Both the position numbers and the translations under genes were made by a program. Source: Gottfriedia endophytica (GTDB lineage: Bacteria; Bacillota; Bacilli; Bacillales; Bacillaceae_G). Taken from it: a DNA stretch of 64,000 nt. Under the pieces are notes generated by a model that saw only the letters and a list, made by a program, of their open reading frames with translations, searched no databases and had not been told where the DNA came from. The first letter of the stretch is position 1; each line of letters begins with the position of its first letter. Positions 55,282 to 64,000 of this stretch are shown here, piece by piece. The stretch covers positions 62,001 through 126,000 of the forward strand of contig NZ_JAGIYQ010000003.1 of the NCBI RefSeq assembly GCF_017814275.1, in the 5' to 3' direction.

Positions 55282-58200
55282 TTGAAAAAGATGAAGAAAC
55301 TTCCATTTAAAGTCTTAACGACAGCTGCACTAACCTTGATGCTGTTATCGAGCACCATAGCATTCGCCGACGATACGCCGACTGATGCTGGCGAAGAGTT
55401 GTCGCTACAGGATGTGTTAAACATGGGCAAGGCTACCATCAAAGCGGATTTGAATCATGATGCCTCCGATGCTACAGACGATTCTTTAGCAATTGATCCT
55501 TTCGATTACCGGAATATACGCAAATCGAACAGCTTCTCCCCGGATCAAAACGTGCGTGTAATCGTAGAATTAGACTCGTCTGATACTAAAAACCAAGACG
55601 ATGTCATTTCAAAATTGCCCAAAAACTCTGGAAAAATCCGACACCGTTTCCATACTGGATTTAACGGATTTTCGATGGAAACCAAATTCAAAGATTTAAA
55701 AGATGTTCAAAAAATCGATGGTGTCAAATCCATCCACATCGCCCGCACATTTACCGAAGCAGCCGATGAGAGCAAAGGGTTAGTTCAAGCGCAAAAAGTA
55801 TGGCAGTCGCTTGGGTATCAGGGAGAAGGTATGCTGGTGGCGGTGGTTGATTCCGGTGTTGATTATAAGCACAAAGACTTGACCTTAACTGATAAAGGAA
55901 AAGCACAGGAGAAGCTAACTACTACCAATATAATATCCAAACTCGATACAACAAACGTTAACGACGTTTGGTACAACGACAAAGTACCAACTGGATATGA
56001 CTGGGCGGATAACGACAATGATGTATTCCCGGCTGGAAGCCCGCACGGCATGCACGTATCCGGCATTATTTCAGCAAACGGCAATGAAGCAACAGGCGGC
56101 GTAGAAGGAATCGCTCCGGGCGCGCAAATTTTAGCTGAAAAAGTATTCTCTAACGCTGGCGGTGGAGCACAGGAAGACGATATAATCGCCGGCATCCAGC
56201 ACGCCGTTCAAATGGGCGCTGATGTTATCAACATGAGTTTGGGAACTGATGCAGGTCCGGTGAGCGAGACAGAAGATCCGGTTCAACAGGCGATCCGTGA
56301 AGCAACGGAACAAGGCGTTCTCGTAGTCGTGGCAGGTGGAAATGCCGCATATAGCTCAAAAAACGGACTATTAAAGAGCTCGCTTGAGCCCTATGCAGAC
56401 AATCCGGATGTCGGAACGGTCGGTTCACCGGGGGTAAGCCCGTACGCATTGTCGGTTGCAAGTTACGAGAACAACTCAATTGAAATGAATACACTTCACT
56501 TGTCAGATGGAAGTGATCTTCCTTACCAAGACCAGACCTATTCAGGATTTGTGTTAGGGGATATTCTGGACCCTGCAAAACAGTATGACGTGGTATATGG
56601 AGTGGAAGGAAAAGACACAGACATCAAAAATCTGGACCTAAACGGCAAAATCATGATCTGCCAGCCTAAAAATACCTACAGCAATTGGTCGTATGTTCAA
56701 AACTATGCGAAAGCAAAAGGCGCTGTGGCAACGATTTTCGTGCCTCCTACAACAATGAAAGACAATCCGCAGATCTCTTTCAATCCATCGTCGATTCCGG
56801 TTGTGACAACCAGCAAAGCGGACGGTCAAAACCTCATCGCTAAGCTTCAAGCAGGTCAAAAAATCAGCGTGAAGTTATCAAATGGAACGTGGATTGACAA
56901 CCCAATAAAAAACACGGTTTCTTACTTCTCTTCATGGGGAACGCCAGAAACTTTGGATTTTAAACCAGAAATTACCGGTGTTGGCGGTCAGATTTATTCA
57001 ACGATACCGAACAATAAATACCAGGTAATGAGCGGAACAAGTATGGCGACGCCACAAGTAGCGGGCGGCGCAGCGTTACTAATGCAAGCCATGAAAGCAA
57101 AAGGATTTGGAAAATCAGAAGATTCGGCGCTTTTGGCGAAGCTTGCGTTGATGAACACATCCAGCATTATTCAGGATCCTCGTACAAACAATACGTTGCC
57201 TTACTCCCCGCGTGAGCAGGGATCGGGACTCATGCAAATTCAAAACGCAATCAATACGCCGGTTGTAGTAATGAACAAGCGCGCAAGCTTAGAGCAGGCA
57301 GGAAGCGTTGCCTTGCACGAGTTAGGAGACACGCATTTTAACATGAAGCTTGAAATGGATGCGTTTGACGGCAAAGACGTTCCGGATTCGATGGAGTACA
57401 AAGTTGTCGTCGACGTCTTGACCGATGAAAGGGAGCACCAAACTTATGACGATTCCGTTTTTGGCTTCGGCGTTCGTGAAAATGACTACAATACGACGAA
57501 AATGACGCGAATTACAGGAGCGGATGTCCACGTGAACGGCGGAGAAGCAATCACGATTAAACGCGGCAAAAAGAAAGAAGTCAACATTGACATCAAACTT
57601 CCAGACACTGTAAAGAAAAACACCTTCGTTGAAGGATTCGTGCGCTTTATTCCGACCGATAACAACAAGAGCGACAAAGTTGTACCATTAAGCATGCCGT
57701 ACATGGGCTTCTACGGCAACTGGGATGAGCCGAAGAACATCGACCCGGCTCCTTGGGAAAACAATGCGTTCTTAGGCTACACCGTACTTTGGGATAACAT
57801 TTCCGATTCGCCGCTTGGAATGGACCCGTTAACCGGAAAGTTCAACCCAAGCACCATCGGAACGTCTCCGTTATCCGCGTCAGAAGGCGTAATTCCAAGC
57901 TTCACTGTGCTACGGAACTTATCAAGGCTCGAGTATGTGATTAAAAATCAAGACGGAAAAATCGTCCGCCACATCGGAGACTTCAGCGAATTCACGCCGG
58001 ACGGAACGCCGTGGAAGTTTACGAAAAACATTATGAGCACTGGCAACACCTATTACAATATAGACTTAGATAGCTACTACTGGAAAGGCGAAGACGATTT
58101 TGGAAATACCTTACCGGACGGAGATTACAAGTTCGTCCTTCAGTCAACCCTTGATGTTCCTGGGGCACGACTGCAGGAAACCCCGATTCCGGTGAAATTG

Positions 58201-58761
58201 GATTCCGTTGCACCGGTAGTGTCAAATATTCAAGTGACGCAATTGCCAAACGGTAAATACCAGATCAGTTTTGACGCGATCGAAAACGAGGGCGGAGTTG
58301 GATTCTTTGAAGGCGCATTGTGGGTAGATGGAGTCAACTACTTCTTAAGACCAGGTGTCACGACTCAAATCGTGAATAAATTGCCAAAGAACGTAACGGT
58401 GATGGCACAAGACCGTGCGTACAACGAAGGATTTGCCGTATGGGGAGATCCATCATTGACGAAACCATCCACATTAATTCCATTCTTTACCGTTCAAAAC
58501 TATAAATCGGTCAACGAGAAATCACCAGCTCACATTATCGCGTTCGCGGACAATAAACTCGATTGGCATTTCTATATTAAGGATGCGAACGGAAATGTCG
58601 TCTACACGAAAGACGTAGCAAAAGAAGACCAAGTTCGCTTTGACTGGGCGCCGGGTGCAGACATTCCGAACGGTGCTTACACCATTTATGCCGATGCGGT
58701 GAACAAGCAAGGATTTAAAGTGACTTCGAGTGTGACGAACAAAATCAACGTTGTCCATTAA
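55282..58761 (+). CDS. Secreted subtilisin-like serine protease (lactocepin/C5a-peptidase-like)
   Basis: 1159 residues from TTG 55282 (RBS AAGGAGAG); ATG 55258 is an alternative. Signal peptide to about residue 30 (SSTIAFA/DDTP). Propeptide to about 160. S8 catalytic residues D190 (VVDSGVDYKHKDL), H255 (PHGMHVSG), S587 (SGTSMATPQ), with a PA insertion at about 390-540, then an Fn3-like region and beta domains. No LPXTG anchor. Codons are visibly richer in G/C at third positions than neighbours, suggesting transfer. Confidence 0.92.
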   Translation: MKKMKKLPFKVLTTAALTLMLLSSTIAFADDTPTDAGEELSLQDVLNMGKATIKADLNHDASDATDDSLAIDPFDYRNIRKSNSFSPDQNVRVIVELDSSDTKNQDDVISKLPKNSGKIRHRFHTGFNGFSMETKFKDLKDVQKIDGVKSIHIARTFTEAADESKGLVQAQKVWQSLGYQGEGMLVAVVDSGVDYKHKDLTLTDKGKAQEKLTTTNIISKLDTTNVNDVWYNDKVPTGYDWADNDNDVFPAGSPHGMHVSGIISANGNEATGGVEGIAPGAQILAEKVFSNAGGGAQEDDIIAGIQHAVQMGADVINMSLGTDAGPVSETEDPVQQAIREATEQGVLVVVAGGNAAYSSKNGLLKSSLEPYADNPDVGTVGSPGVSPYALSVASYENNSIEMNTLHLSDGSDLPYQDQTYSGFVLGDILDPAKQYDVVYGVEGKDTDIKNLDLNGKIMICQPKNTYSNWSYVQNYAKAKGAVATIFVPPTTMKDNPQISFNPSSIPVVTTSKADGQNLIAKLQAGQKISVKLSNGTWIDNPIKNTVSYFSSWGTPETLDFKPEITGVGGQIYSTIPNNKYQVMSGTSMATPQVAGGAALLMQAMKAKGFGKSEDSALLAKLALMNTSSIIQDPRTNNTLPYSPREQGSGLMQIQNAINTPVVVMNKRASLEQAGSVALHELGDTHFNMKLEMDAFDGKDVPDSMEYKVVVDVLTDEREHQTYDDSVFGFGVRENDYNTTKMTRITGADVHVNGGEAITIKRGKKKEVNIDIKLPDTVKKNTFVEGFVRFIPTDNNKSDKVVPLSMPYMGFYGNWDEPKNIDPAPWENNAFLGYTVLWDNISDSPLGMDPLTGKFNPSTIGTSPLSASEGVIPSFTVLRNLSRLEYVIKNQDGKIVRHIGDFSEFTPDGTPWKFTKNIMSTGNTYYNIDLDSYYWKGEDDFGNTLPDGDYKFVLQSTLDVPGARLQETPIPVKLDSVAPVVSNIQVTQLPNGKYQISFDAIENEGGVGFFEGALWVDGVNYFLRPGVTTQIVNKLPKNVTVMAQDRAYNEGFAVWGDPSLTKPSTLIPFFTVQNYKSVNEKSPAHIIAFADNKLDWHFYIKDANGNVVYTKDVAKEDQVRFDWAPGADIPNGAYTIYADAVNKQGFKVTSSVTNKINVVH

Positions 58762-58803
58762 AACGCTAGCACGTTTAAAAGAAACAAAGACCAAGGTATG
58801 AAA

Positions 58804-58866
58804 ATATCCCCTTATAGTAGACTATCTATCCGATAAAATGGATAGATAGTCTACTAAAGGGGATAT
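58804..58866. repeat. Long inverted repeat
   Basis: Arms of 27-28 bp (58804-58831 and 58840-58866: ATATCCCCTTATAGTAGACT... and its complement with one base missing) around an 8-nt loop. It follows the second subtilase gene by about 40 bp and could terminate it. The following ATGTCTAAAAATAAGAG resembles a transposase start, then stops, so an insertion-sequence relic is possible. Confidence 0.7.
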
Positions 58867-58954
58867 ACTTATGTCTAAAAATAAGAGTTAATCATTGAAT
58901 GAAAAATAATTTGTTTTAGTGTCAAATAGGTCTCAATTTGAAGAGGATAAAGTA

Positions 58955-59372
58955 ATGAAAAGTGTATGTAAATTATTAATCATATTAGCAATAGGTTGTT
59001 TAATGTTCCCGTCCCAAAATGAAGCAAAAACTAAACCTTTAGGTAAAAAGGTAAAGTAGTTAATAAAGTGTATCCATCCACTACAAGTTACGTATATCAA
59101 CAATTCTATACACCTACACATGCTTTTTTTCAAAGAACATGGCCAGCTCACTATGAAGAACCAGCAGGAATTGTAACTGAACCTACTGGTGTTGTACTTA
59201 AAGGAACTGAATCACTGTATCTTTTAAAATGTTAGCTCACCTAGTATCTAAGAACTATAACTTCGGACCTTCAATTGGTAGAGGTATATTGAATTAACAA
59301 GAAATGGTGGGAATATTGATAATAGTGGTTACAATGCTTATTACGGTATACAAAATGTAACCTTTAGATGGT
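58955..59372 (+). pseudogene. Decayed secreted-protein gene
   Basis: RBS GAAGAGGAT, then MKSVCKLLIILAIGC...EAKTKPLGKKVK and a stop at 34 codons. In another frame coding continues as VVNKVYPSTTSYVYQQFYTP to a stop at 59233-59235. More fragments follow in further frames (LVSKNYNFGPSIGRG, then IELTRNGGNIDNSGYNAY). A signal peptide plus at least two frameshifts is clear; the family is not recognised. Confidence 0.7.
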
Positions 59373-59530
59373 AGAGTAGATAATCACATTGGATAAACCA
59401 TTCTCTATGATGATTTCAAACTTATTGCTTTTCTTTATGTATAGAACAAGTAGATTTGCAGAAAATGAAGTTAAAAAATAGTTCGATACGTACAATGAAA
59501 AATTTACTGAGTTAGGTGAGATTGTTTGTT
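59373..59530. other. Short spacer before the GH18 gene
   Basis: AT-rich, probably the end of the decayed gene and the leader of the GH18 gene. RBS TTAGGTGAG at about 59511-59519. Confidence 0.4.
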
Positions 59531-61000
59531 ATGGAGATATTTCAACGTTTTGAAGTAAAAGTAGAAGGTGAGCAGTATCATATAATTTTACACCTCTCTC
59601 CATTTTTAGAAGAGTATTCAAATGAATTTTGGGAAAAAGGTAAACAACTAAAAGGTAATTTAAAAGAATCTGCAATCGGATACATAAAACATAATATTCC
59701 TCAGTTAAAATTGGCTACGATTAGTATTGTCGCCAGCGGATTGGTGATAAGCACATTTCCGTTGAAAAGCTCTGCTCAATCAACAAATTTTAATATGAGT
59801 TATTTATTTTATGGTGATACAAGTACTTATTTATCGGAAATCGATAAAACAAAAGGTGGCTTAAGTGAAGCTTCACCTTACTTTTTTGGTATTAATAGTG
59901 ATGGAAGCCTTCAAATAACTAATGAATTTGATCCAAAATTAGTTAATGAAATGCATAAAAGGAAAATAAAGGTTGTTCCTTTTCTTAATAATGACTGGGA
60001 TCGTGAACTTGGACGTTTAGCACTTAAGAATCGTGAAATTTTATCTGAACAAATTAGTGATTTTATTATGAAAAATAATCTTGATGGAATTAATGTTAAT
60101 ATTGAAAATGTAACGGCTGACGACCGCCAGGATTACACAGATTTCGTTCGATTATTAAGACAAAAATTACCACTTTCGAAAGAAGTTTCGGTTGCTGTGG
60201 CTGCTAATCCAAACGGTTGGACTGATGGATGGCACGGTTCATACGATTATAATGAGCTTTCAAAGTATACAAATTATCTTTTTATTATGGCATATGATGA
60301 GCATTCTAATGGAGGTCCAGCTGGGCCTATAGCTAGTTATGATTGGGTAGAAAAATCTATTCAATATGCATTAAATCAAGGTGTTCCTAATGAAAAAATT
60401 GTTTTAGGAATACCATTTTTTGGACGTTATTGGAAAGATGGCGATGATTATGGAGGATATGGTGTTGGCGTTAATCAAGCAGAATCAATTATATCGAAGT
60501 ACAAAGGAGTCGTTTCGTACGATCCAAAAACCAAATCGAATAAAGCAATAGTTACGATTAAAAAAGGTGATCCACTACCAGTTGTTCATGGAAACACATT
60601 GGAGCCTGGAACGTACGTTTTTTGGTATGAGGATGGAATTTCGATTAAATCCAAGATTGATTTAGTTCACAAATATGATCTCAAGGGAACTGGAAGCTGG
60701 TCACTCGGAGATGAAAATGTTTCGATATGGACCGATTATAATAAATGGTTAACTTCAAATGTAGACAATAATACTCCATTATTAAAGATTGGATCGAAAG
60801 GAAAAGCTGTTACAAACTTGCAAAACGCTTTAAAAGATCACGGATTTTATGAAGGTATCATTACTGGAAATTATGATTCAAAGACCCAAAAAGCTGTTAT
60901 CGCATTTCAAAAAAAGTACCATCTAAAAATAGATGGAATTGCTGGGAAAGAGGTACAAAGTAAATTATACAGTTTACCAAACCCCAAAAAACGAGCTTAA
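59531..61000 (+). CDS. GH18 glycosidase with C-terminal peptidoglycan-binding domain
   Basis: 489 residues from ATG 59531, chosen because the GTG at 59516 lies inside the RBS. An unusual ~60-residue cytoplasmic-type N-terminus (FEVKVEGEQYHIILHLSP) precedes a single hydrophobic segment (residues about 61-78) ending SSAQS. GH18 domain from about 88, with active-site stretch D185-GINV-N190-I-E192 and NGGPAGPIASYDWVEKS; PG_binding_1 domain at about 420-480. Probably cleaves peptidoglycan or spore cortex glycan. Asn190 replaces the usual Asp. Confidence 0.88.
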   Translation: MEIFQRFEVKVEGEQYHIILHLSPFLEEYSNEFWEKGKQLKGNLKESAIGYIKHNIPQLKLATISIVASGLVISTFPLKSSAQSTNFNMSYLFYGDTSTYLSEIDKTKGGLSEASPYFFGINSDGSLQITNEFDPKLVNEMHKRKIKVVPFLNNDWDRELGRLALKNREILSEQISDFIMKNNLDGINVNIENVTADDRQDYTDFVRLLRQKLPLSKEVSVAVAANPNGWTDGWHGSYDYNELSKYTNYLFIMAYDEHSNGGPAGPIASYDWVEKSIQYALNQGVPNEKIVLGIPFFGRYWKDGDDYGGYGVGVNQAESIISKYKGVVSYDPKTKSNKAIVTIKKGDPLPVVHGNTLEPGTYVFWYEDGISIKSKIDLVHKYDLKGTGSWSLGDENVSIWTDYNKWLTSNVDNNTPLLKIGSKGKAVTNLQNALKDHGFYEGIITGNYDSKTQKAVIAFQKKYHLKIDGIAGKEVQSKLYSLPNPKKRA

Positions 61001-61031
61001 ACATAAGTCAAACGAAATAATGAAATAAAAT

Positions 61032-61061
61032 ATAGACTCACGAATTACGAGAGTCTATTTT
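61032..61061 (+). terminator. Terminator of the GH18 gene
   Basis: Stem ATAGACTC/GAGTCTAT with inner CG-AATTA-CG, followed by TTTTT. Confidence 0.85.
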
Positions 61062-61127
61062 TAGGAAAGGATTTTGTTTCTTTTTTCACTAAATGGTTAA
61101 GTCTTTTGTTTACTAAGTAGAAGTAAG

Positions 61128-62006
61128 TTATTTCAACTTCCTGATCAGTTTAATGAAGTTACCAGCCTCTGAAGTGAGGCGATCTTTTTGATAGGCAATT
61201 GCCATTTTAGCAGTTAAATTAGCGTTAGCAATCTCACGATAAACAACATCTTTTACAGAATAATTTTTCATAGATGCAGGAACGATAGCAATTCCAATTC
61301 CTGCTGCAATTAGGCCAATCACTGTCTGGTATTCTGTCGCCTCTTGTTTAATTTGCAAACTAAAGCCTTCGTTTCTACATAATGCAACAATATCATCATA
61401 TAGTTCTGGCCAAATGTTTCTAGAAACAACAATAAATGGTTGATTTTGAAGCATGGAAACTTGAATCTCTTTTTCTTTCGTTAGTGGATGATGTTTTGGT
61501 AATGCTAGTATACAAGGCGTTTCATGAATAATCTCAGATGTTATGGCATCTCCTTGAATTGGTGGACGAACAAATCCGATATCAAGTTTTTGATGATCAA
61601 GTTCATTGATTTGATTCGGAGTTGATAACTCTTGTAACTTCAGTTCAACATTCGGATATTGATTCTGATACTCACGAATAAGTGGGGGAAGAATATCGTA
61701 GGTTGCCGAACCAACAAATCCCACCTCTAATTTACCGATTTCCCCTCTTTGTGCACGCTGCGATGAATCAATCGTTTGATTTAATTGCTCCAAAGTGCGT
61801 GTAACACCTTCTAAAAAGGTGGTACCAGCTTTTGTTAATTCAACATGCCGCTTTGTTCGTTTAAATAAAAGAACACCTAACTCATTTTCTAATTGCTGAA
61901 TTTGCTGACTTAACGGTGGCTGAGTCATTTGTAGTCGTTTAGCTGCTCTCCCAAAATGTAATTCCTCGGCAACTGTTAAGAAATAATGTAACTGTCTTAA
62001 TTCCAT
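61128..62006 (-). CDS. LysR-family transcriptional regulator
   Basis: 292 residues: N-terminal winged HTH (LRQLHYFLTVAEELHFGRAA, MTQPPLSQQIQQLENELG) and a periplasmic-binding-like effector domain of the BenM/AlsR subgroup (LEVGFVGSATYDILPPLI, IAAGIGIAIVPASM). It is divergent from lutAB with a 310-bp gap, so regulation of lut is possible. The known B. subtilis lut regulator is a GntR protein, so this is inference. Confidence 0.9.
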   Translation of the reverse strand: MELRQLHYFLTVAEELHFGRAAKRLQMTQPPLSQQIQQLENELGVLLFKRTKRHVELTKAGTTFLEGVTRTLEQLNQTIDSSQRAQRGEIGKLEVGFVGSATYDILPPLIREYQNQYPNVELKLQELSTPNQINELDHQKLDIGFVRPPIQGDAITSEIIHETPCILALPKHHPLTKEKEIQVSMLQNQPFIVVSRNIWPELYDDIVALCRNEGFSLQIKQEATEYQTVIGLIAAGIGIAIVPASMKNYSVKDVVYREIANANLTAKMAIAYQKDRLTSEAGNFIKLIRKLK

Positions 62007-62316
62007 ATATTCTCCTCTTTACTATCTTATCTTTTCTGATAAATCTCCCACTAGATTAACTTGGTTAACGTATATGACTTGTTTTTGCATCGAATACTAA
62101 ATTATTAGTTCAAAAAAAGTTTATTAATATGTTTTGCATATTAATTGTATTAGATATATATATTAGACACAATTTTTTCAGAGGATTAAAGTAATATATA
62201 TATATTCGAATTTCATGATTATTCATAGGCTTATTTAACTTACATCTAATTTAAATAGTTTTTGGTTGATTTTTTTTAGTATTTATAAGGCTTTATTATT
62301 TTGGAGGTATCAAAAA
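62007..62316. other. Divergent intergenic region LysR-lutA
   Basis: Very AT-rich with several TATATA runs (62150-62210). No clear LysR box or promoter could be singled out. RBS TTGGAGGTAT for lutA at 62301-62310. Confidence 0.4.
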
Positions 62317-63048
62317 ATGAAAGTATCACTATTTATTACTTGTCTAGCAGATGTTTTTTACCCTGAAGTAGGAAAAGATGTTGTTGAAATTCTTGAAGAT
62401 TTAGGATGTGAAGTAGATTTTCCTAAGAATCAAACATGCTGTGGTCAACCAGCTTATAACAGTGGATACCTAAAAGAAACGAAAACAGCTGCAAAGCATA
62501 TGATTGAAACGTTCTCTAACATTGAATCTGATTATATAGTTGCTCCATCTGGATCATGCGTCTTGATGGTTCACGAGTTTCCGACTCTTTTTGCTGAGGA
62601 TGAGGTTGAATGGAAGAAAAAGGCGGAGGGTCTTGCGAGCAAGACATATGAATTTACTCAATTTCTTGTAGAAGTATTAGGAAAAGAAGACTTAGGTGCA
62701 GAACTTCATAAAAAAGCAACTGTTCATACATCTTGTCACATGAGCCGGATAATGGGGATTAAAGAGCCACCACAAAAACTATTAAAATGTGTGAAAGGAT
62801 TAGAAGTAGTTCCGTTATCACACAATTATGATTGCTGTGGCTTTGGTGGTACTTTTTCAGTGAAAATGCCAGAAATCTCGGAACAAATGGTTGATGAAAA
62901 AGTGGAACATATCATGGAGACGGAAGCAGATATTTTAATTGGAATGGATTGCAGCTGTTTAATGAATATTAAAGGTAGATTACATCGTAAAGGTTATCCA
63001 GTTGAAGTAAAACATATTGCTCAAGTTTTGAATGAGGGTAGAAAGTAA
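62317..63048 (+). CDS. lutA: L-lactate utilisation protein LutA
   Basis: 243 residues with two cysteine-rich CCG domains: [11 protein letters not shown]...[11 protein letters not shown] and TSCHMSR...[11 protein letters not shown]. These bind an iron-sulfur cofactor. LutA works with LutB and LutC in the complex that oxidises L-lactate to pyruvate. ATG 62317 is chosen for its RBS GGAGGTAT. Followed 13 bp later by lutB. Confidence 0.95.
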   Translation: MKVSLFITCLADVFYPEVGKDVVEILEDLGCEVDFPKNQTCCGQPAYNSGYLKETKTAAKHMIETFSNIESDYIVAPSGSCVLMVHEFPTLFAEDEVEWKKKAEGLASKTYEFTQFLVEVLGKEDLGAELHKKATVHTSCHMSRIMGIKEPPQKLLKCVKGLEVVPLSHNYDCCGFGGTFSVKMPEISEQMVDEKVEHIMETEADILIGMDCSCLMNIKGRLHRKGYPVEVKHIAQVLNEGRK

Positions 63049-63061
63049 GGAGGAATTGATA

Positions 63062-64000
63062 ATGGGAATGAAAATCGGAGACGGTCCTTTTCATGAACGT
63101 ACGGAAAAAGGGATTCAAGATCCGTTCATGCGCAAGGCTGTTTCGAAAGCTCAAGATGGTCTTAGAGAGAAAAAGTTAAAGGCGACAGAAAGTCTTGGGA
63201 ATTGGGAACAATGGCGTTCTTTAGGAGAGGAAATTCGCCAGCATACGCTTAATAACCTTGATTATTATTTAAATCAGTTAAGTGAAAATGTTCAAAAAAA
63301 TGGTGGGAATATTTATTTTGCAGAAACTGCTGAAGACGCAAGAGAGTATGTAAAAAATATTATTAAAACCAAAAATGCTAAAAAAGTAGTGAAATCAAAA
63401 TCGATGGTAACAGAGGAGATTAGCCTGAATGAGGCAATCGAAGAAGTAGGTTGCGAGGTATTAGAAACTGACCTTGCGGAATTTATCCTACAAACCGGTG
63501 ATCATGATCGTCCATCTCATATTGTTGTACCATCTTTACATAAAGATAAAGAGAGAATATGTGAGCTATTTAAAGAAAAGTTAGGTTATACCGGTACTTC
63601 AAAACCTGAGGAATTAGCTCGATTTGTGAGGAAGCATTTAAGGGAAGATTTTTTTCAGGCTGATGTAGGAGTTACTGGATGTAACTTTGCAGTAGCTGAA
63701 TCTGGATCGGTTTCAATTGTAGCGAATGAAGGAAATGCTAGAATGGTTACAACTCTTCCTAAAACGTTAATTACTGTTATGGGGATTGAACGGATTGTCC
63801 CAACTTGGGAGGAGCTTGATATTTTAGTAACTCTTCTTTGCCGAAGTGCAGTTGGACAGAAATTAACAAGCTACATAACAGGACTAACAGAGCCTGGTGG
63901 AACAGATGGACCTGAAGAATTCCATTTAGTCGTTGTAGATAATGGGCGATCAGATATTTTAGGTGGCGAATTCCAAAGTGTTTTACAATGTATTCGTTGT
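63062..64000 (+). CDS. lutB: L-lactate utilisation protein LutB, 3' end cut by window edge
   Basis: 313 residues visible from ATG 63062 (RBS AAGGAGGAA). LUD-type domain: [48 protein letters not shown]. The visible end VLQCIRC is the beginning of the ferredoxin-like iron-sulfur motifs. LutC would be expected just beyond the window. Confidence 0.95.
   Translation, partial: MGMKIGDGPFHERTEKGIQDPFMRKAVSKAQDGLREKKLKATESLGNWEQWRSLGEEIRQHTLNNLDYYLNQLSENVQKNGGNIYFAETAEDAREYVKNIIKTKNAKKVVKSKSMVTEEISLNEAIEEVGCEVLETDLAEFILQTGDHDRPSHIVVPSLHKDKERICELFKEKLGYTGTSKPEELARFVRKHLREDFFQADVGVTGCNFAVAESGSVSIVANEGNARMVTTLPKTLITVMGIERIVPTWEELDILVTLLCRSAVGQKLTSYITGLTEPGGTDGPEEFHLVVVDNGRSDILGGEFQSVLQCIRC

Noticed and set aside
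55863-58249. Long antisense frames within the second subtilase
   Set aside because: Frames opened by its G/C-rich codons; no RBS or family match, and the sense strand has a full catalytic triad.

Overview
The window is chromosomal DNA of a low-GC, spore-forming member of the Bacillaceae. The evidence is a gene order shared with Bacillus subtilis and the B. cereus group: trpS-opp-spx-yjbE-mecA-cls-coiA-pepF-RoxS-spxH-cwlQ-yjbK-yjbL-relQ-nadK-rluD-like-prpE, then fabI-cotO-cotZ-yjcA and yjcD-yjcF-yjcG-yjcH. Spore-coat genes, a FapR operator and a tryptophan T-box support the same placement. The genus cannot be fixed from the sequence; a Gottfriedia- or Bacillus-like organism is my guess.

Region 1 (1-34.8 kb) is the conserved backbone. 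It opens with trpS behind its T-box, then an oppBCDF transporter without a linked oppA. The Spx/MecA/SpxH proteolysis-adaptor set, cardiolipin synthase, CoiA and PepF follow. Two small RNAs stand out. RoxS (RsaE) lies between pepF and spxH. About 6 kb away, between a pseudouridine synthase gene and prpE, lies a transcript with a catabolite-repression-type site inside its promoter and 15 nt of perfect complementarity to RoxS, which I read as the RosA sponge RNA. The rest covers NAD kinase, small alarmone synthetase, prpE, a RodA-type SEDS protein, fabI, coat proteins, a UvrD-like helicase and the yjcFGH cluster. Six full and two decayed copies of a ~220-240 bp MITE (25-bp inverted ends, 8-bp target duplications) sit between these genes, always oriented with neighbouring transcription.

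Region 2 (34.8-51.3 kb) is an accessory hot spot at a tRNA-Val(GAC) gene. The 3' end of the tRNA recurs as partial att-like copies at 48.76, 50.76 and 51.22 kb, and two integrase 3' remnants remain. The cargo is a 3173-residue secreted modular subtilase, an RRNPP-type regulator, an unknown secreted protein and an M20 amidohydrolase.

Region 3 (51.4-62 kb) has an ECF sigma/anti-sigma pair sharing a promoter motif with a neighbouring secreted protein, an alpha/beta hydrolase, a second subtilase with a visibly different base composition, a decayed secreted protein, a GH18 cell-wall hydrolase and a LysR regulator. Two bcr1-like 141-149 bp elements flanked by TTTAT occur, one in region 1 and one here. 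The window ends in the lactate-utilisation operon lutAB.
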